A stretch of 64,000 nucleotides of DNA. It comes from Brevundimonas sp. Leaf363 (GTDB taxonomy: Bacteria > Pseudomonadota > Alphaproteobacteria > Caulobacterales > Caulobacteraceae). Position 1 is the stretch's first letter. Each line of letters begins with the position of its first letter. This document shows positions 40,831 to 49,378 of this stretch, piece by piece. Location: assembly GCF_001424025.1 (NCBI RefSeq), contig NZ_LMPZ01000001.1, positions 187,074 to 251,073 on the forward strand, written 5' to 3'. The notes below the pieces were generated by a model. The model searched no databases. It saw only the letters and a list, made by a program, of their open reading frames with translations, and was not told where the DNA came from. A program made the translations under genes and the position numbers.

Positions 40831-41790
40831 TCAAGGCGCGGCGGGGGGTTCGGCCCCGACATAGGCGTCGTGCAGGGCGATGACGGCGGAAAAGACACGC
40901 TCGACCGTCAGGTCCTCGATGGGCGCGAACTGGCCGCGCGTCTCATTGGACGTGGCCATGCGGGTCTTCGGCCCCCAGGGACCGTAGAGCCACCACTCCG
41001 TCGGGCCGAACAGGCCCAGCGTTGGACGGCCCAGCGCCGCCGAGACGTGCATCAGGCCTGAATCGTTGCCGACGAACAGGGCCGCTCGGTCAATGGCCGC
41101 TGCGGAGGCCAGGATGTCGCCCTTGCCGACGAAGTCGACGCCCAACGGCCCGGCCGCCTCCAGTGCGGGCGTCGCCGGCGGCCGGTCGCCACGCCCGCCC
41201 ACGGGCATGAAGCGCCAGCCGGCGAAGCGCGGCTCGGCCTTCAGCTTGTCGACGAGTTCGCCCCAGCGATCGGCGGGCCAGCTCTTGCCCGGCTGATGGG
41301 CGATCGGAGCGAGGGCAATAATCGGTCCGGGCGCTCTGGCCAGCTGCGGGTCGATCACGGCGGCGGCCTCGGCTCGGGCTTGGGCGTCCAGGAAGACTTC
41401 GGGGTCCAGCGGCGTGTCCGACCCCATCAGGCGCGACACCATCTCGACCTTGCGCAGTCCCGTCTCCCAGCGGCGATTGTAGACGATCCGCCGCCTGGCG
41501 CTCAACAGCCAGGCCAGGGCCGAGCCCCGAATGTCGACCACCAGATCCCAGCGCGTCCCGCGCGTCTGCCGCCACAGGTCCAGCCAGTGGCCGGCCATCT
41601 TCTTCTTGTCGAGCACGATGGTCCGCACCACGCCGGGCGCCGAGCGGAAGAAGGGCGCCGGGGGCCGCCCGCAGGCGACGGTGATCTCCACGCCCGGGAT
41701 CTGCCGCGCGATCTCGCGGATCACCCCCGAGGAGATGACGCAGTCGCCGATGCGGTTGGACGTGACGAACAGGGCCTGGGGCGCGGGCAT
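40831..41790 (-). CDS. Glycosyltransferase family 9 (heptosyltransferase-like)
   Basis: A 319-residue GT9 protein: LFVTSNRIGDCVISSGVIREI resembles the ADP-heptose transferase N-terminus, and PGKSWPADRWGELVDKL and FVGNDSGLMHVSAALGRPTLGLFGPT are the sugar-nucleotide-binding motifs. It probably adds heptose or a related sugar to the lipopolysaccharide core on the cytoplasmic face. It ends about 125 bp before infC on the same strand; no LPS cluster is nearby. Confidence 0.88.
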   Translation of the reverse strand: MPAPQALFVTSNRIGDCVISSGVIREIARQIPGVEITVACGRPPAPFFRSAPGVVRTIVLDKKKMAGHWLDLWRQTRGTRWDLVVDIRGSALAWLLSARRRIVYNRRWETGLRKVEMVSRLMGSDTPLDPEVFLDAQARAEAAAVIDPQLARAPGPIIALAPIAHQPGKSWPADRWGELVDKLKAEPRFAGWRFMPVGGRGDRPPATPALEAAGPLGVDFVGKGDILASAAAIDRAALFVGNDSGLMHVSAALGRPTLGLFGPTEWWLYGPWGPKTRMATSNETRGQFAPIEDLTVERVFSAVIALHDAYVGAEPPAAP

Positions 41791-41843
41791 GGGGTTCCTC
41801 TAGCCGATAGCGCGTCGCGATGGGAGGCGGGTAAGGTGGCGCC

Positions 41844-42578
41844 ATGATCGAACACCTGACCCGCCCAGACGGCGAGACCCTGGCCTTCCAGCGGGTAGAG
41901 GGCGCCGGGCCGACCGTGCTGTGGATCGGCGGCTTCCGCTCGGACATGGAGGGAACCAAGGCCCTTGCGCTGGAGGCGGCGGCGCGAGAGCGGGGCTGGG
42001 CGTTCGTGCGCTACGACCATTTCGCGCACGGCGTCTCGTCGGGCGACTGGCGTCAGGCAACCATCGGCCGGTGGCGCGAGGACGCCGTCGCGCTGGTCGA
42101 CAGTCTGGACGGGCCGGTGATCCCGGTCGGATCGTCGATGGGCGGCTGGATCGCCCTGTTGCTGGCGCTGGCGCGGCCCGAGCGGCTGGCCGGGCTGGTG
42201 CTGGTCAATCCGGCGCAGGACTTCACCGAAACCCTGATGTGGCCCGGACTGGCCGACCACGAACGCCAGGCCATCCTGCGCGAGGGCGAGACGACGGTCG
42301 TGGAGGCGGGCCTGGGCAGCTACGTCCTGACCCGCCGGATGTTCGAGGAGGCGCGGGACTGGTTGCTGCTGGACGGAGAGATCCCGATCACGGCGCCGGT
42401 ACACATCCTGCAGGGGCGGACGGATGATGTGGTGCCGTGGCGCCATCAGCTGCCGCTGGTCGAGCGGCTGAAGGGCGATGTGACGCTGGACCTGATCGCG
42501 GACGGCGACCACCGGCTGTCCTCGCCGGAGCAGCTGACGCGGCTGGTGGCGGCGGTGGAAGGCATGAGATGCCGCTGA
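41844..42578 (+). CDS. Alpha/beta hydrolase of the ABHD10 type
   Basis: A 244-residue hydrolase. VLWIGGFRSDMEGTKA near residues 25-40 is characteristic of ABHD10-like thioesterases; the nucleophile is Ser98 in PVGSSMGGW, with Asp in GRTDDVVP and His in DGDHRLSS. Mammalian ABHD10 removes acyl groups from protein cysteines in mitochondria; a role in deacylation here is a homology-based guess. It starts 53 bp from the divergent GT9 gene. A 134-bp MITE-like element follows the stop. Confidence 0.87.
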   Translation: MIEHLTRPDGETLAFQRVEGAGPTVLWIGGFRSDMEGTKALALEAAARERGWAFVRYDHFAHGVSSGDWRQATIGRWREDAVALVDSLDGPVIPVGSSMGGWIALLLALARPERLAGLVLVNPAQDFTETLMWPGLADHERQAILREGETTVVEAGLGSYVLTRRMFEEARDWLLLDGEIPITAPVHILQGRTDDVVPWRHQLPLVERLKGDVTLDLIADGDHRLSSPEQLTRLVAAVEGMRCR

Positions 42579-42588
42579 CCCAAGAACT

Positions 42589-42722
42589 CCGTCATCCTCG
42601 GACTTGATCCGAGGATCAGGCGTGGATCGTGCTGAACGCCGGATGGCTCGAAGCGCGGCGTCTCAGCCTGCGCTTATAGCCCACCAGACAACTGATCCTC
42701 GGATCAAGTCCGAGGATGACGG
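42589..42722. repeat. 134-bp MITE-like element, copy 2
   Basis: The terminal 30-bp inverted repeats (42589-42618 and 42693-42722) are identical to those of the copy at 3199-3332, with the same total length and orientation and a similar 74-bp interior (shared GGATGGCTC or GATGGCTC and GCGGCGTCTCAGCCTG). It lies between the convergent hydrolase and zf-CHCC genes. Confidence 0.92.
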
Positions 42723-42790
42723 CGTAGATGTGGAGCGGGCCGCGCTCAAGCAGCGCGCGACCGCGTCGCGCGCGATAGCGCCCTTAGAGA

Positions 42791-43033
42791 TCAGTGCGCC
42801 TCGGGCGGGCGGGCCGCCGGGCTGAGGTATTCGTTCTCGGGGTGCGAGTGGGCTGACAGCACGAACCGGCGGTCGCAATAGCCGCACTCGACGAAGTCAT
42901 CCTCGCCCATGTCCATATAGACCAGCGGGTGGCCCAGGGCGCCGCCGCCGCCATCGCAGGCGACGCGCTTGGTCGAGACCACGACATCCTCGGGCGGGGC
43001 GATGATCACGTCGGTCGGATGGCGAGGCGGCAT
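42791..43033 (-). CDS. zf-CHCC domain protein (NDUFS6-like)
   Basis: An 80-residue protein with Cys26, His35, Cys50 and Cys53 in the CHCC zinc-finger spacing (VACDGGGGALGHPLVYM, VECGYCDRRF). The domain is that of mitochondrial complex I subunit NDUFS6; alphaproteobacterial members may associate with complex I. The ATG at 43033 (MPPRHPTDV) gives the usual family length; upstream in-frame codons are not conserved-looking. It diverges from the ABC ATPase gene. Confidence 0.85.
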   Translation of the reverse strand: MPPRHPTDVIIAPPEDVVVSTKRVACDGGGGALGHPLVYMDMGEDDFVECGYCDRRFVLSAHSHPENEYLSPAARPPEAH

Positions 43034-43087
43034 TTGCGGGATCGGCCTTGGCGGGAGGAGAACCGGCGCATACCTAAAGCGAAATCG

Positions 43088-43108
43088 GTTCGATGCGAAG
43101 TATCGAAC
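43088..43108. promoter_or_regulatory. Inverted repeat GTTCGAT-N7-ATCGAAC between zf-CHCC and ABC genes
   Basis: A perfect 7-bp inverted repeat with a 7-bp spacer in the 106-bp divergent interval, 31 bp before the ABC ATPase start. A regulator site is possible; no known motif is matched. Confidence 0.45.
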
Positions 43109-43139
43109 TCGGATCCGCCCGCCAGAAAGCCCGCCGCCT

Positions 43140-44111
43140 ATGTCCGACGCCGCCCTGCCCGCCAACGCCATCGAGATCCGGGGGCTGAAGAAGACCTACG
43201 CCGCGTCCAAGAAGGCGGCGCCCAAGACGGCGCTGAACGGCGTCGATCTGGTGATCCCGCGCGGCTCGATGTTCGGCCTGCTGGGTCCCAACGGCGCGGG
43301 CAAGTCGACGCTGATCAACATCCTGGCCGGGGTGGTGAACAAGAGCGAAGGCCAGGTCTCCATCTGGGGCCGCGACATCGACCAGCATCCGCGTGACGCC
43401 CGCGCGGCCCTGGGCGTCGTGCCGCAGGAGATCGTGGCCGACGTCTTCTTCACCCCGCGCGAGGCGCTGGAGGTGCAGGCCGGCTTCTACGGCGTGCCGG
43501 CGAACGAGCGGCGGTCGGACGAGTTGCTGGCCGCCCTGGGCTTGTCGGACAAGGCCAACGCCTATGTGCGGGCCTTGTCGGGCGGCATGAAGCGGCGCCT
43601 GATGGTGGCCAAGGCGCTGGTGCATGCGCCGCCGGTGCTGATCCTGGACGAGCCGACCGCCGGCGTGGACGTCGAGCTTCGGCGCCAGCTGTGGACCTAT
43701 GTCCGCAAGATCAACGCTGAGGGCGTGACCATCCTGCTGACCACCCACTATCTGGAGGAGGCGCAGGAGCTCTGCGACACCATTGCCATCGTCAACCGTG
43801 GCGAGGTGGTGGCCTGCGAACCGACCGGCCAGCTGCTGCGCCGGCTGGACACGCGCAACGTCGTGGTGACGCCCGAGCCGGCGCTCAACGAACCCCCGGT
43901 CGTGGCCGGCTTCGAGGTGACGCCGCGGGCCAATGGGGCCTTCGCCATCAGCTACAAGAAGGGCCAGTCGTCGGTTGAACAGGTGCTGGCCGCCGTCCGC
44001 GCGGCGGGCGTCACCATCGGCGACATCACCACCGAAGACCCGGACCTGGAGGACGTCTTCCTGGCCCTGACCTATGGCGATGCGACCCGGCCGTCGCCGA
44101 CCGCGGCGTAA
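43140..44111 (+). CDS. ABC transporter ATP-binding protein (ABC-2 export type), no adjacent permease
   Basis: A 323-residue ATPase: Walker [10 protein letters not shown] at 49-57, Q-loop [15 protein letters not shown], signature [15 protein letters not shown], Walker [19 protein letters not shown]-loop TTHYLEEA. The C-terminal 90 residues form a DrrA-like extension. It resembles YadG-type export ATPases, whose membrane partner normally follows; here the next gene is convergent and unrelated, so the permease must be elsewhere or be shared. The ATG at 43140 fits the N-terminal beta strand [11 protein letters not shown]. Confidence 0.92.
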   Translation: MSDAALPANAIEIRGLKKTYAASKKAAPKTALNGVDLVIPRGSMFGLLGPNGAGKSTLINILAGVVNKSEGQVSIWGRDIDQHPRDARAALGVVPQEIVADVFFTPREALEVQAGFYGVPANERRSDELLAALGLSDKANAYVRALSGGMKRRLMVAKALVHAPPVLILDEPTAGVDVELRRQLWTYVRKINAEGVTILLTTHYLEEAQELCDTIAIVNRGEVVACEPTGQLLRRLDTRNVVVTPEPALNEPPVVAGFEVTPRANGAFAISYKKGQSSVEQVLAAVRAAGVTIGDITTEDPDLEDVFLALTYGDATRPSPTAA

Positions 44112-44146
44112 GATGCTCCCCCTCTGGGGAGGATCGGAGGGGGACG
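44112..44146. repeat. Short GC-rich palindromic remnant
   Basis: The gap between the convergent ABC ATPase and the following gene contains CTCCCCCTCTGGGGAG and TCGGAGGGGGA, resembling one terminal hairpin of the intergenic element families. It may be a relic or solo hairpin; too short to classify. Confidence 0.4.
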
Positions 44147-44551
44147 CTAGGCCACCATCACCGTGCCGATCAGCACCCGACCGCCCTGCCGCCCGAGCGT
44201 GGCGTTGGTGGCGGCCTGAAGGTCGCGGACCAGGGCCTCGACGTCGGGGGCGAAGCCGGGGCGCATGCCGTTGGCCTGGCGGGCGACGGCGGTGTTGTAG
44301 GCCGAGCTGAGGCGCGGCTGGGACTGGGCGACGCGGGTGCGCAAGGCCGGATCGGCCGCATCGACGCCGACCTCGACCGTCATGACGCCGCGCCGGCCGT
44401 CCGGGCGCACGATGGTGGCCGTGATCGTCGGCATGCGGGTGAAGCTGGGCTGGTTGCCGCCGCCTTCACCGCCGCCGCCCGAGGCGTTGGCGGAGGTGGC
44501 CAGCGCAATGGGCGCGAGGGCGGCTATGCCGAAGAGGGTTCTGCGATCCAT
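44147..44551 (-). CDS. Exported hypothetical protein with twin-arginine-like signal
   Basis: A 134-residue protein starting MDRRTLFGIAALAPIALATSANA, which has an RR pair and a hydrophobic core that could be a Tat signal, followed by a Gly-rich linker. The mature part (ITATIVRPDGRRGVMTVEVGVDAADPALRTRV ... VLIGTVMVA) is a small alpha-beta domain reminiscent of FliL-like or stomatin-like folds, but I cannot name it. It lies 34 bp downstream of bioB on the same strand. The ATG at 44551 is chosen from the signal sequence. Confidence 0.65.
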   Translation of the reverse strand: MDRRTLFGIAALAPIALATSANASGGGGEGGGNQPSFTRMPTITATIVRPDGRRGVMTVEVGVDAADPALRTRVAQSQPRLSSAYNTAVARQANGMRPGFAPDVEALVRDLQAATNATLGRQGGRVLIGTVMVA

Positions 44552-44585
44552 GTCGCCAGCATGGCGCCGCGCGTTTAAGGGCGCG

Positions 44586-45596
44586 TTACGCCCGCGCAAT
44601 CGGCTCCATCGCCCGCAGGTCCAGCTGGGCGAACAGGGCCGCGTCGGCGTCTTCTTCCGGGTTCGGCGTGGTAAGCAGTCTGCCGCCCACGAAGATGGAG
44701 TTGGCGCCGGCCAGGAAGCACAGGGCCTGCATCTCCGGGCTCATCCCCTCGCGGCCGGCGGACAGGCGGACCATGGCGCGCGGGCAGACCAGACGGGCGA
44801 CGGCGACGGTGCGGACGAACTCGATCGGGTCGATCTCGCCGTCCTTCTTGACCCGTTCACCCAGCGGCGTGCCAGTGACGGGCACCAGGGCGTTGACCGG
44901 CAGGCTGTCGGGATGTTCGGGCAGGGTGGCCAGGGCGTGCAGCAGGCCGGCGCGATCCCGCCGCGCCTCGCCCATGCCGACGATCCCGCCGCAGCAGGTG
45001 CTCATGCCCGAGTCGCGGACATGCTGGAGCGTTTCCAGTCGGTCCTGATAGGTCCGGGTCGTCACCACCTCGGCGTAATACTCCGGCCCGGTGTCCAGGT
45101 TGTGGTTGTAGTAGTCGAGGCCCGCCTCCTTCAGCTGGCGCGCCTGATCGGCGGTCAGCATCCCCAGGGTGGCGCAGGTTTCCAGACCGAGCGCCTTCAC
45201 GCCCGAGATCATGGCCGCCAGCTTGGGCGTGTCGCGGTCCTTCAGCTCCCGCCAGGCTGCACCCATGCAGAACCGGCTGGCCCCGCCCGCCTTGGCCGCC
45301 ATGGCCTCGGCGATGACGGCGGTGGCGTCCATCAGCTTCTCGGCCTTCAGGCCGGTGTCGAAACTGGCCGACTGGCTGCAGTAGCCGCAGTTCTCGGCGC
45401 AGCCGCCGGTCTTGATCGACAGCAGCTGGCTTTTCTGGACCTCCGACGGGTCAAACCAGACGCGGTGGACGCGCGCGGCCTCGAACACCAGCTCCATGAA
45501 GGGCCTGGCGAACAGGGCCTCGACCTGATCCAGCGTCCAGTCGTGACGCGGCTGGGACAGGTCAGGAGCGGTGCGGATCGAAGCGTCGTCGGCCAT
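44586..45596 (-). CDS. bioB: Biotin synthase
   Basis: A 336-residue radical-SAM enzyme: CxxxCxxC at Cys66-Cys70-Cys73 ([10 protein letters not shown]) binds the SAM cluster, and [13 protein letters not shown] and [12 protein letters not shown] are BioB signatures; Arg in VRLSAGR near the end helps ligate the second cluster. It inserts sulfur into dethiobiotin. The ATG at 45596 is chosen over an in-frame ATG at 45632. The other bio genes are absent, so it is a stand-alone gene. It diverges from ahcY around a perfect palindrome. Confidence 0.96.
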   Translation of the reverse strand: MADDASIRTAPDLSQPRHDWTLDQVEALFARPFMELVFEAARVHRVWFDPSEVQKSQLLSIKTGGCAENCGYCSQSASFDTGLKAEKLMDATAVIAEAMAAKAGGASRFCMGAAWRELKDRDTPKLAAMISGVKALGLETCATLGMLTADQARQLKEAGLDYYNHNLDTGPEYYAEVVTTRTYQDRLETLQHVRDSGMSTCCGGIVGMGEARRDRAGLLHALATLPEHPDSLPVNALVPVTGTPLGERVKKDGEIDPIEFVRTVAVARLVCPRAMVRLSAGREGMSPEMQALCFLAGANSIFVGGRLLTTPNPEEDADAALFAQLDLRAMEPIARA

Positions 45597-45651
45597 GCCA
45601 ACCGCCTTAGACCGCCCGGCCGCGCCCGCCAAGCGCCGTGCTGCGAGCGTG

Positions 45652-45671
45652 ATATAAGGATATCCTTATAT
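45652..45671. promoter_or_regulatory. Perfect 20-bp palindrome between bioB and ahcY (SahR-like operator candidate)
   Basis: ATATAAGGATATCCTTATAT is fully self-complementary. It sits 5 bp upstream of the ahcY -35 element and 55 bp before bioB. The shape resembles operators I recall for the SAH-responsive ArsR-type regulator SahR in front of ahcY and met genes in Proteobacteria; the identification is inference. Confidence 0.7.
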
Positions 45672-45676
45672 GTTTC

Positions 45677-45705
45677 TTGATCGAATGCGGGCCGGGCGCT
45701 ATAGC
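45677..45705 (+). promoter_or_regulatory. ahcY promoter
   Basis: TTGATC (45677-45682), a 17-bp spacer and TATAGC (45700-45705) make a good sigma-70-type promoter 40 bp before the ahcY start. Confidence 0.6.
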
Positions 45706-45745
45706 GGCCGCAACCCAGAACCCGATCCTCGGCAGGAGACCGCCC

Positions 45746-47137
45746 GTGGCTGACCATATCGTCCGTGACCTTTCGCTCGCCCCCTGGGGCCAGAAGGAGA
45801 TCGCGATCGCCGAGACCGAAATGCCCGGCCTGATGGCCCTGCGCGAAGAGTTCGGCGCCCAGCAGATTCTGAAGGGCGCCAAGATCGCCGGCAGCCTGCA
45901 CATGACCATCCAGACGGCCGTGCTGATCCAGACGCTGGAAGCCCTGGGCGCCGAAGTGCGCTGGGCCTCGTGCAACATCTTCTCGACCCAGGACCACGCC
46001 GCGGCCGCCATCGCCGCGAACGGCACGCCGGTCTTCGCCATCAAGGGCGAGACGCTGGAAGAGTACTGGGACTACGCCCACAAGATCTTCGAATGGGCCG
46101 ACGGCGGCTATCCGAACCTGATCCTGGACGACGGCGGCGACGCCACCCTGCTGTGCGTGCTGGGCCCGAAGGCCGAGAAGGACCTCTCGCTGCTGGACAA
46201 CCCGCAGAACGAGGAGGAAGAGGCCCTCTACAAGGTGATGAAGCGCTACATCGCCGAGAAGCCCGGCTTCTATTCGGCCATCCGTGACGCGATCGGCGGC
46301 GTCTCGGAAGAGACCACCACGGGTGTCCACCGCCTGTACCAGATGGCCGAGAAGGGCGACCTGCCCTTCCCCGCCATTAACGTGAACGACAGCGTCACCA
46401 AGTCCAAGTTCGACAACCTGTACGGTTGCCGCGAAAGCCTGGTCGACGCGATCCGTCGCGGCACCGACGTCATGCTGTCGGGCAAGGTGGCCGTGGTCTG
46501 CGGCTATGGCGACGTGGGCAAGGGCTCGGCGGCGTCGCTGCGTCAGGGCGGCGCCCGCGTGATCGTCACCGAGATCGACCCGATCTGCGCCCTGCAGGCG
46601 GCGATGGAAGGCTATGACGTCCAGACCCTGGACGACGTGGCGGACAAGGCGGACATCTTCGTCACGGCCACCGGCAACAAGGACGTCATCACCGTCGATC
46701 ACATGCGCCGCATGCGGAACAACGCCATCGTCTGCAACATCGGCCACTTCGACTCGGAAATTCAGGTCGCCGGCCTGAAGAACTTCAAGTGGGACGAGAT
46801 CAAGCCGCAGGTCCACCACATCGAGTTTCCGGGCGGCAATAAGATCATCCTGCTGTCCGAAGGCCGCCTGGTGAACCTGGGCAACGCCACCGGCCACCCC
46901 TCGTTCGTGATGAGCGCGTCCTTCACCAACCAGACCCTGGCCCAGATCGAGCTTTGGACCAACATCAAGGCCTATGAGAACCAGGTCTACACCCTGCCCA
47001 AGCACCTGGATGAGAAGGTGGCCATGCTCCACCTGGGCAAGCTGGGCGCCAAGCTGACGGTGCTGCGCGACGAGCAGGCCGACTACATCTCGGTCCCGGT
47101 CGAAGGCCCGTTCAAGCCGAGCCACTACCGCTACTAA
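45746..47137 (+). CDS. ahcY: S-adenosylhomocysteine hydrolase
   Basis: A 463-residue enzyme, the usual alphaproteobacterial length, that splits SAH into adenosine and homocysteine and so keeps methylation reactions going. It uses tightly bound [26 protein letters not shown] is the Rossmann motif. [23 protein letters not shown] and the C-terminal HYRY are conserved. The GTG at 45746 is set by AGGAG eight bases upstream. It is driven from the promoter at 45677 next to the palindrome. Confidence 0.97.
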   Translation: MADHIVRDLSLAPWGQKEIAIAETEMPGLMALREEFGAQQILKGAKIAGSLHMTIQTAVLIQTLEALGAEVRWASCNIFSTQDHAAAAIAANGTPVFAIKGETLEEYWDYAHKIFEWADGGYPNLILDDGGDATLLCVLGPKAEKDLSLLDNPQNEEEEALYKVMKRYIAEKPGFYSAIRDAIGGVSEETTTGVHRLYQMAEKGDLPFPAINVNDSVTKSKFDNLYGCRESLVDAIRRGTDVMLSGKVAVVCGYGDVGKGSAASLRQGGARVIVTEIDPICALQAAMEGYDVQTLDDVADKADIFVTATGNKDVITVDHMRRMRNNAIVCNIGHFDSEIQVAGLKNFKWDEIKPQVHHIEFPGGNKIILLSEGRLVNLGNATGHPSFVMSASFTNQTLAQIELWTNIKAYENQVYTLPKHLDEKVAMLHLGKLGAKLTVLRDEQADYISVPVEGPFKPSHYRY

Positions 47138-47143
47138 GGCCTG

Positions 47144-47159
47144 ACCGGCGCAAGCCGGT
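47144..47159 (+). terminator. Hairpin after ahcY
   Basis: ACCGGC-GCAA-GCCGGT forms a 6-bp stem with a stable GCAA tetraloop 6 bp after the ahcY stop. No U run follows, so it may be an mRNA 3'-end stabiliser rather than an intrinsic terminator. Confidence 0.5.
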
Positions 47160-47192
47160 ATTCAATCCGGTGAGCTTGCCGCCGGCGGCAGG

Positions 47193-47299
47193 TTCATCAC
47201 AACGACCACAAAGAAGAAGCCACAAAGGACACGACGAGGGCGGCGCACGCCGAGCCCCGTTGTGTCCTTTGTGAAAGCCGCTGTGTCCGTTGTGATGAA
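47193..47299. repeat. Imperfect long hairpin element (CACAA type)
   Basis: The arms TTCATCACAACG...CACAAAGGACAC and GTGTCCTTTGTG...CGTTGTGATGAA form an imperfect inverted repeat across 107 bp with a GC-rich loop. It lies in the gap between the convergent ahcY and hypothetical genes. It is unrelated in sequence to the other element families; only one copy is seen here. Confidence 0.75.
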
Positions 47300-47352
47300 C
47301 TGGCGGCTGTCAGTCTCGGACACAGTCAATCCCGGCTTCGCCGGACGGCGGA

Positions 47353-48507
47353 TCAGGCCGCCAGCAGGGCGTCCGGATCTGGCGCCATCTCGCCGCGGCC
47401 CAGCAGGCCGGTCTCGAAGTCCATGAAGATGTCGATCAGCTCCTCGCCCTGCACAGGCGCGGCGCCGGGCCGGAAGCGGAAGCGCCAGAAGGTGACGATG
47501 TGCTGGATGGCGCCCAGCTGGTCGCCCAGCCGCGTGAACATGGCCGGCGCGTCCAGCAGGAAGTCGCGGAACGCCGTCGGCTCGCCGAATTCGATCAGCC
47601 GCAGATAGGCGTCGTCGTAGACCTTCAGCGTGGCGGTGACTTCGTCGCAGGTGCGGGCGATGCGCTCGCGCAGGACGCCGCGGCCGCGCTCGATATAGTG
47701 GCGTGACGCCTTGTCCAGTCGCCCGCCCGGCTTGACCGTCAGAACCTGGTCCGCGACCGTCGCCACCTGGCCAAGCAGGCTGGCCAGCATCCATTTGTAA
47801 TAGAGGAAGCCCTTCCAGCAGAAGACGCCCTCCTCGTACTGTTCGGGCGGCAGGCGCAGGGTCTCGCGCAGGGCGTCCAGCTGTTCGCCCGAGGTGTTGG
47901 ACAGGATCTTTTCGGCCAGCCGACCGGCCAGGCCCACGTTCACCGCATCGGTGTCCGGGCCGATGCTCAGCGTCACCAGCGGCTCCAGCTCGCGCTGGAC
48001 GAAGACGAACATCCGTCCCAGGTCCGCGTCGCTGATCGAGAAATAGCAGCCGGCCGGGTCGTAGCCGCCGCGTCGCAGCTGCTCGCGCAGCAGGAAGGGA
48101 TCCAGCGAGGGCAGGGCGTCGATCAGACGCAGCGCCGCCATGTCGGGGTGGTCCGACGCGATGCCGAAGGTCTCGGCCATCGACCGGTCGAAGGTGTACT
48201 GGTTCACGAAGACAAAACGCCCGCCGGCCTTCAGGTCCGAGGCGTCGATTGGAATGACCACCTTGGTCGCCACATGGCGGCGGCCGGGGAACAGGTCCAG
48301 TTCGTCCCGTCGCAGTCGATGTTTGATGATCAGGGCGCGGTTCAGCGCCGGCGTGCGGAACAGCGGGCGCTCGGCCCAAGCCGGATCGCGCGGGGCTCCG
48401 TCCTCGGCCGGTCCATTGGCCGTCCACACCTGCAACAGGTTCAGGACCCGGGCGGTCGACGCCGATCGCTGCAGGTGCGCCAGGTTGCGAATGGTCCGAT
48501 CCGTCAT
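47353..48507 (-). CDS. Conserved-looking hypothetical protein, 384 aa
   Basis: I do not recognise a family. The protein is soluble and mainly helical, with no signal peptide or membrane segment. Notable stretches are KVVIPIDASDLKAGGRFVFV near residues 82-101, SLDPFLLREQLRRGGYDPAGCYFSISDADLGRM in the middle, and EEGVFCWKGFLYYKWML near 226-242. Codon usage and G+C match the neighbours, which argues for a real resident gene. It diverges from the small HIG1-like gene with an 84-bp gap and faces ahcY across the hairpin element. Confidence 0.75.
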   Translation of the reverse strand: MTDRTIRNLAHLQRSASTARVLNLLQVWTANGPAEDGAPRDPAWAERPLFRTPALNRALIIKHRLRRDELDLFPGRRHVATKVVIPIDASDLKAGGRFVFVNQYTFDRSMAETFGIASDHPDMAALRLIDALPSLDPFLLREQLRRGGYDPAGCYFSISDADLGRMFVFVQRELEPLVTLSIGPDTDAVNVGLAGRLAEKILSNTSGEQLDALRETLRLPPEQYEEGVFCWKGFLYYKWMLASLLGQVATVADQVLTVKPGGRLDKASRHYIERGRGVLRERIARTCDEVTATLKVYDDAYLRLIEFGEPTAFRDFLLDAPAMFTRLGDQLGAIQHIVTFWRFRFRPGAAPVQGEELIDIFMDFETGLLGRGEMAPDPDALLAA

Positions 48508-48591
48508 CTGCGGACCTTAAGCGAACAAAGGTCACCAATGGCTTAGCTTTGCCGTCTTTCGTCGCCGCGCGGCGAAGCCTATGGTCGCCTC

Positions 48592-48798
48592 ATGAACTCG
48601 GTGTTCGACGTCCTCATCCTTCTGGCCATCCTCGCCGTGGCGGTGACGCTCGGCTTCGGTCTGTACTCGCTGTATCGCGGCGGCGAATACGCCCGGTCGA
48701 ACTCGAACCGGCTGATGCGGCTGCGGGTCATGCTGCAGGCGACGGCCGTGGTGCTTCTGCTGGCCGGCCTGTGGTGGAAATCCACCCACGGCGCCTGA
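48592..48798 (+). CDS. Small twin-transmembrane HIG1-like protein
   Basis: A 68-residue protein with two membrane helices (about residues 4-25 and 47-64) linked by YRGGEYARSNSNRLMRLRVMLQ, which matches the bacterial HIG1/twin-transmembrane pattern. Mitochondrial HIG1 proteins help assemble respiratory supercomplexes; bacterial function is unproven. It starts 7 bp before the adenosyltransferase gene ends its leader, and both are probably one transcript. Confidence 0.78.
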   Translation: MNSVFDVLILLAILAVAVTLGFGLYSLYRGGEYARSNSNRLMRLRVMLQATAVVLLLAGLWWKSTHGA

Positions 48799-48805
48799 CG
48801 CGGCT

Positions 48806-49378
48806 ATGGTCACGTTGAACCGCATCTACACCCGCACCGGCGACGACGGCTCGACGCGGCTGGCGTCCGGCGCGCCGGTGTCCAAGAGCGATCCGCGCGT
48901 GGAGGCTTACGGCGCGGTGGACGAGCTGAACGCCGTCATCGGCCTGGCGCGGCTGCAGTCGGGCCAGGACGACCGCATCGATGCCTTCCTGGCGCGGGTC
49001 CAGAACGAGCTGTTCGACCTCGGCGCCGATCTGGCCACGCCGCTGGAGCCCGCGCCGAAATGGGAGGCGCTGCGGATCGTCGACAGTCAGGTGGACGCCA
49101 TCGAGGCCGAGATCGATGCGGTGAACGTCCGGCTTTCGCCGCTCGACAGTTTCATCCTGCCGGCGGGGTCGGCCCTGTCGACCCATCTGCACCTGGCCCG
49201 CACGGTCTGCCGCCGCGCCGAGCGCGAGGCCGTGCGGCTGGCGGAGGCGGGCGAGGCGGTGACGCCGGCCGCGATCCGCTATCTGAACCGGCTGTCAGAC
49301 TGCCTGTTCGTCATGGCCCGCCGCGCCAACGACGACGGCAAGGCCGATGTCCTGTGGAAGCCCGGCGCGACGCGCTGA
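48806..49378 (+). CDS. ATP:cob(I)alamin adenosyltransferase, PduO type
   Basis: A 190-residue trimeric adenosyltransferase: LNRIYTRTGDDGSTRLASG at the N-terminus, RVEAYGAVDELNAVIG, LDSFILPAGSALSTHLHLARTVCRRAERE and YLNRLSDCLFVMARRAN are PduO/MMAB signatures, including the ATP-site Arg and Glu. It makes adenosylcobalamin, linking to the btuB uptake system at the start of the window. Its stop codon directly abuts that of the convergent gene, with no spacer. Confidence 0.95.
   Translation: MVTLNRIYTRTGDDGSTRLASGAPVSKSDPRVEAYGAVDELNAVIGLARLQSGQDDRIDAFLARVQNELFDLGADLATPLEPAPKWEALRIVDSQVDAIEAEIDAVNVRLSPLDSFILPAGSALSTHLHLARTVCRRAEREAVRLAEAGEAVTPAAIRYLNRLSDCLFVMARRANDDGKADVLWKPGATR

Noticed and set aside
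40705..40831. Small RNA or leader gene between the GT9 gene and infC
   Set aside because: The 125 bp show no strong hairpin, promoter or conserved motif that I can support.
45652..45671. BioR operator for bioB
   Set aside because: The known BioR consensus is a short TTATCTATAA-type dyad. The sequence here is a 20-bp ATATAAGGAT dyad that fits better with an ahcY-linked regulator.
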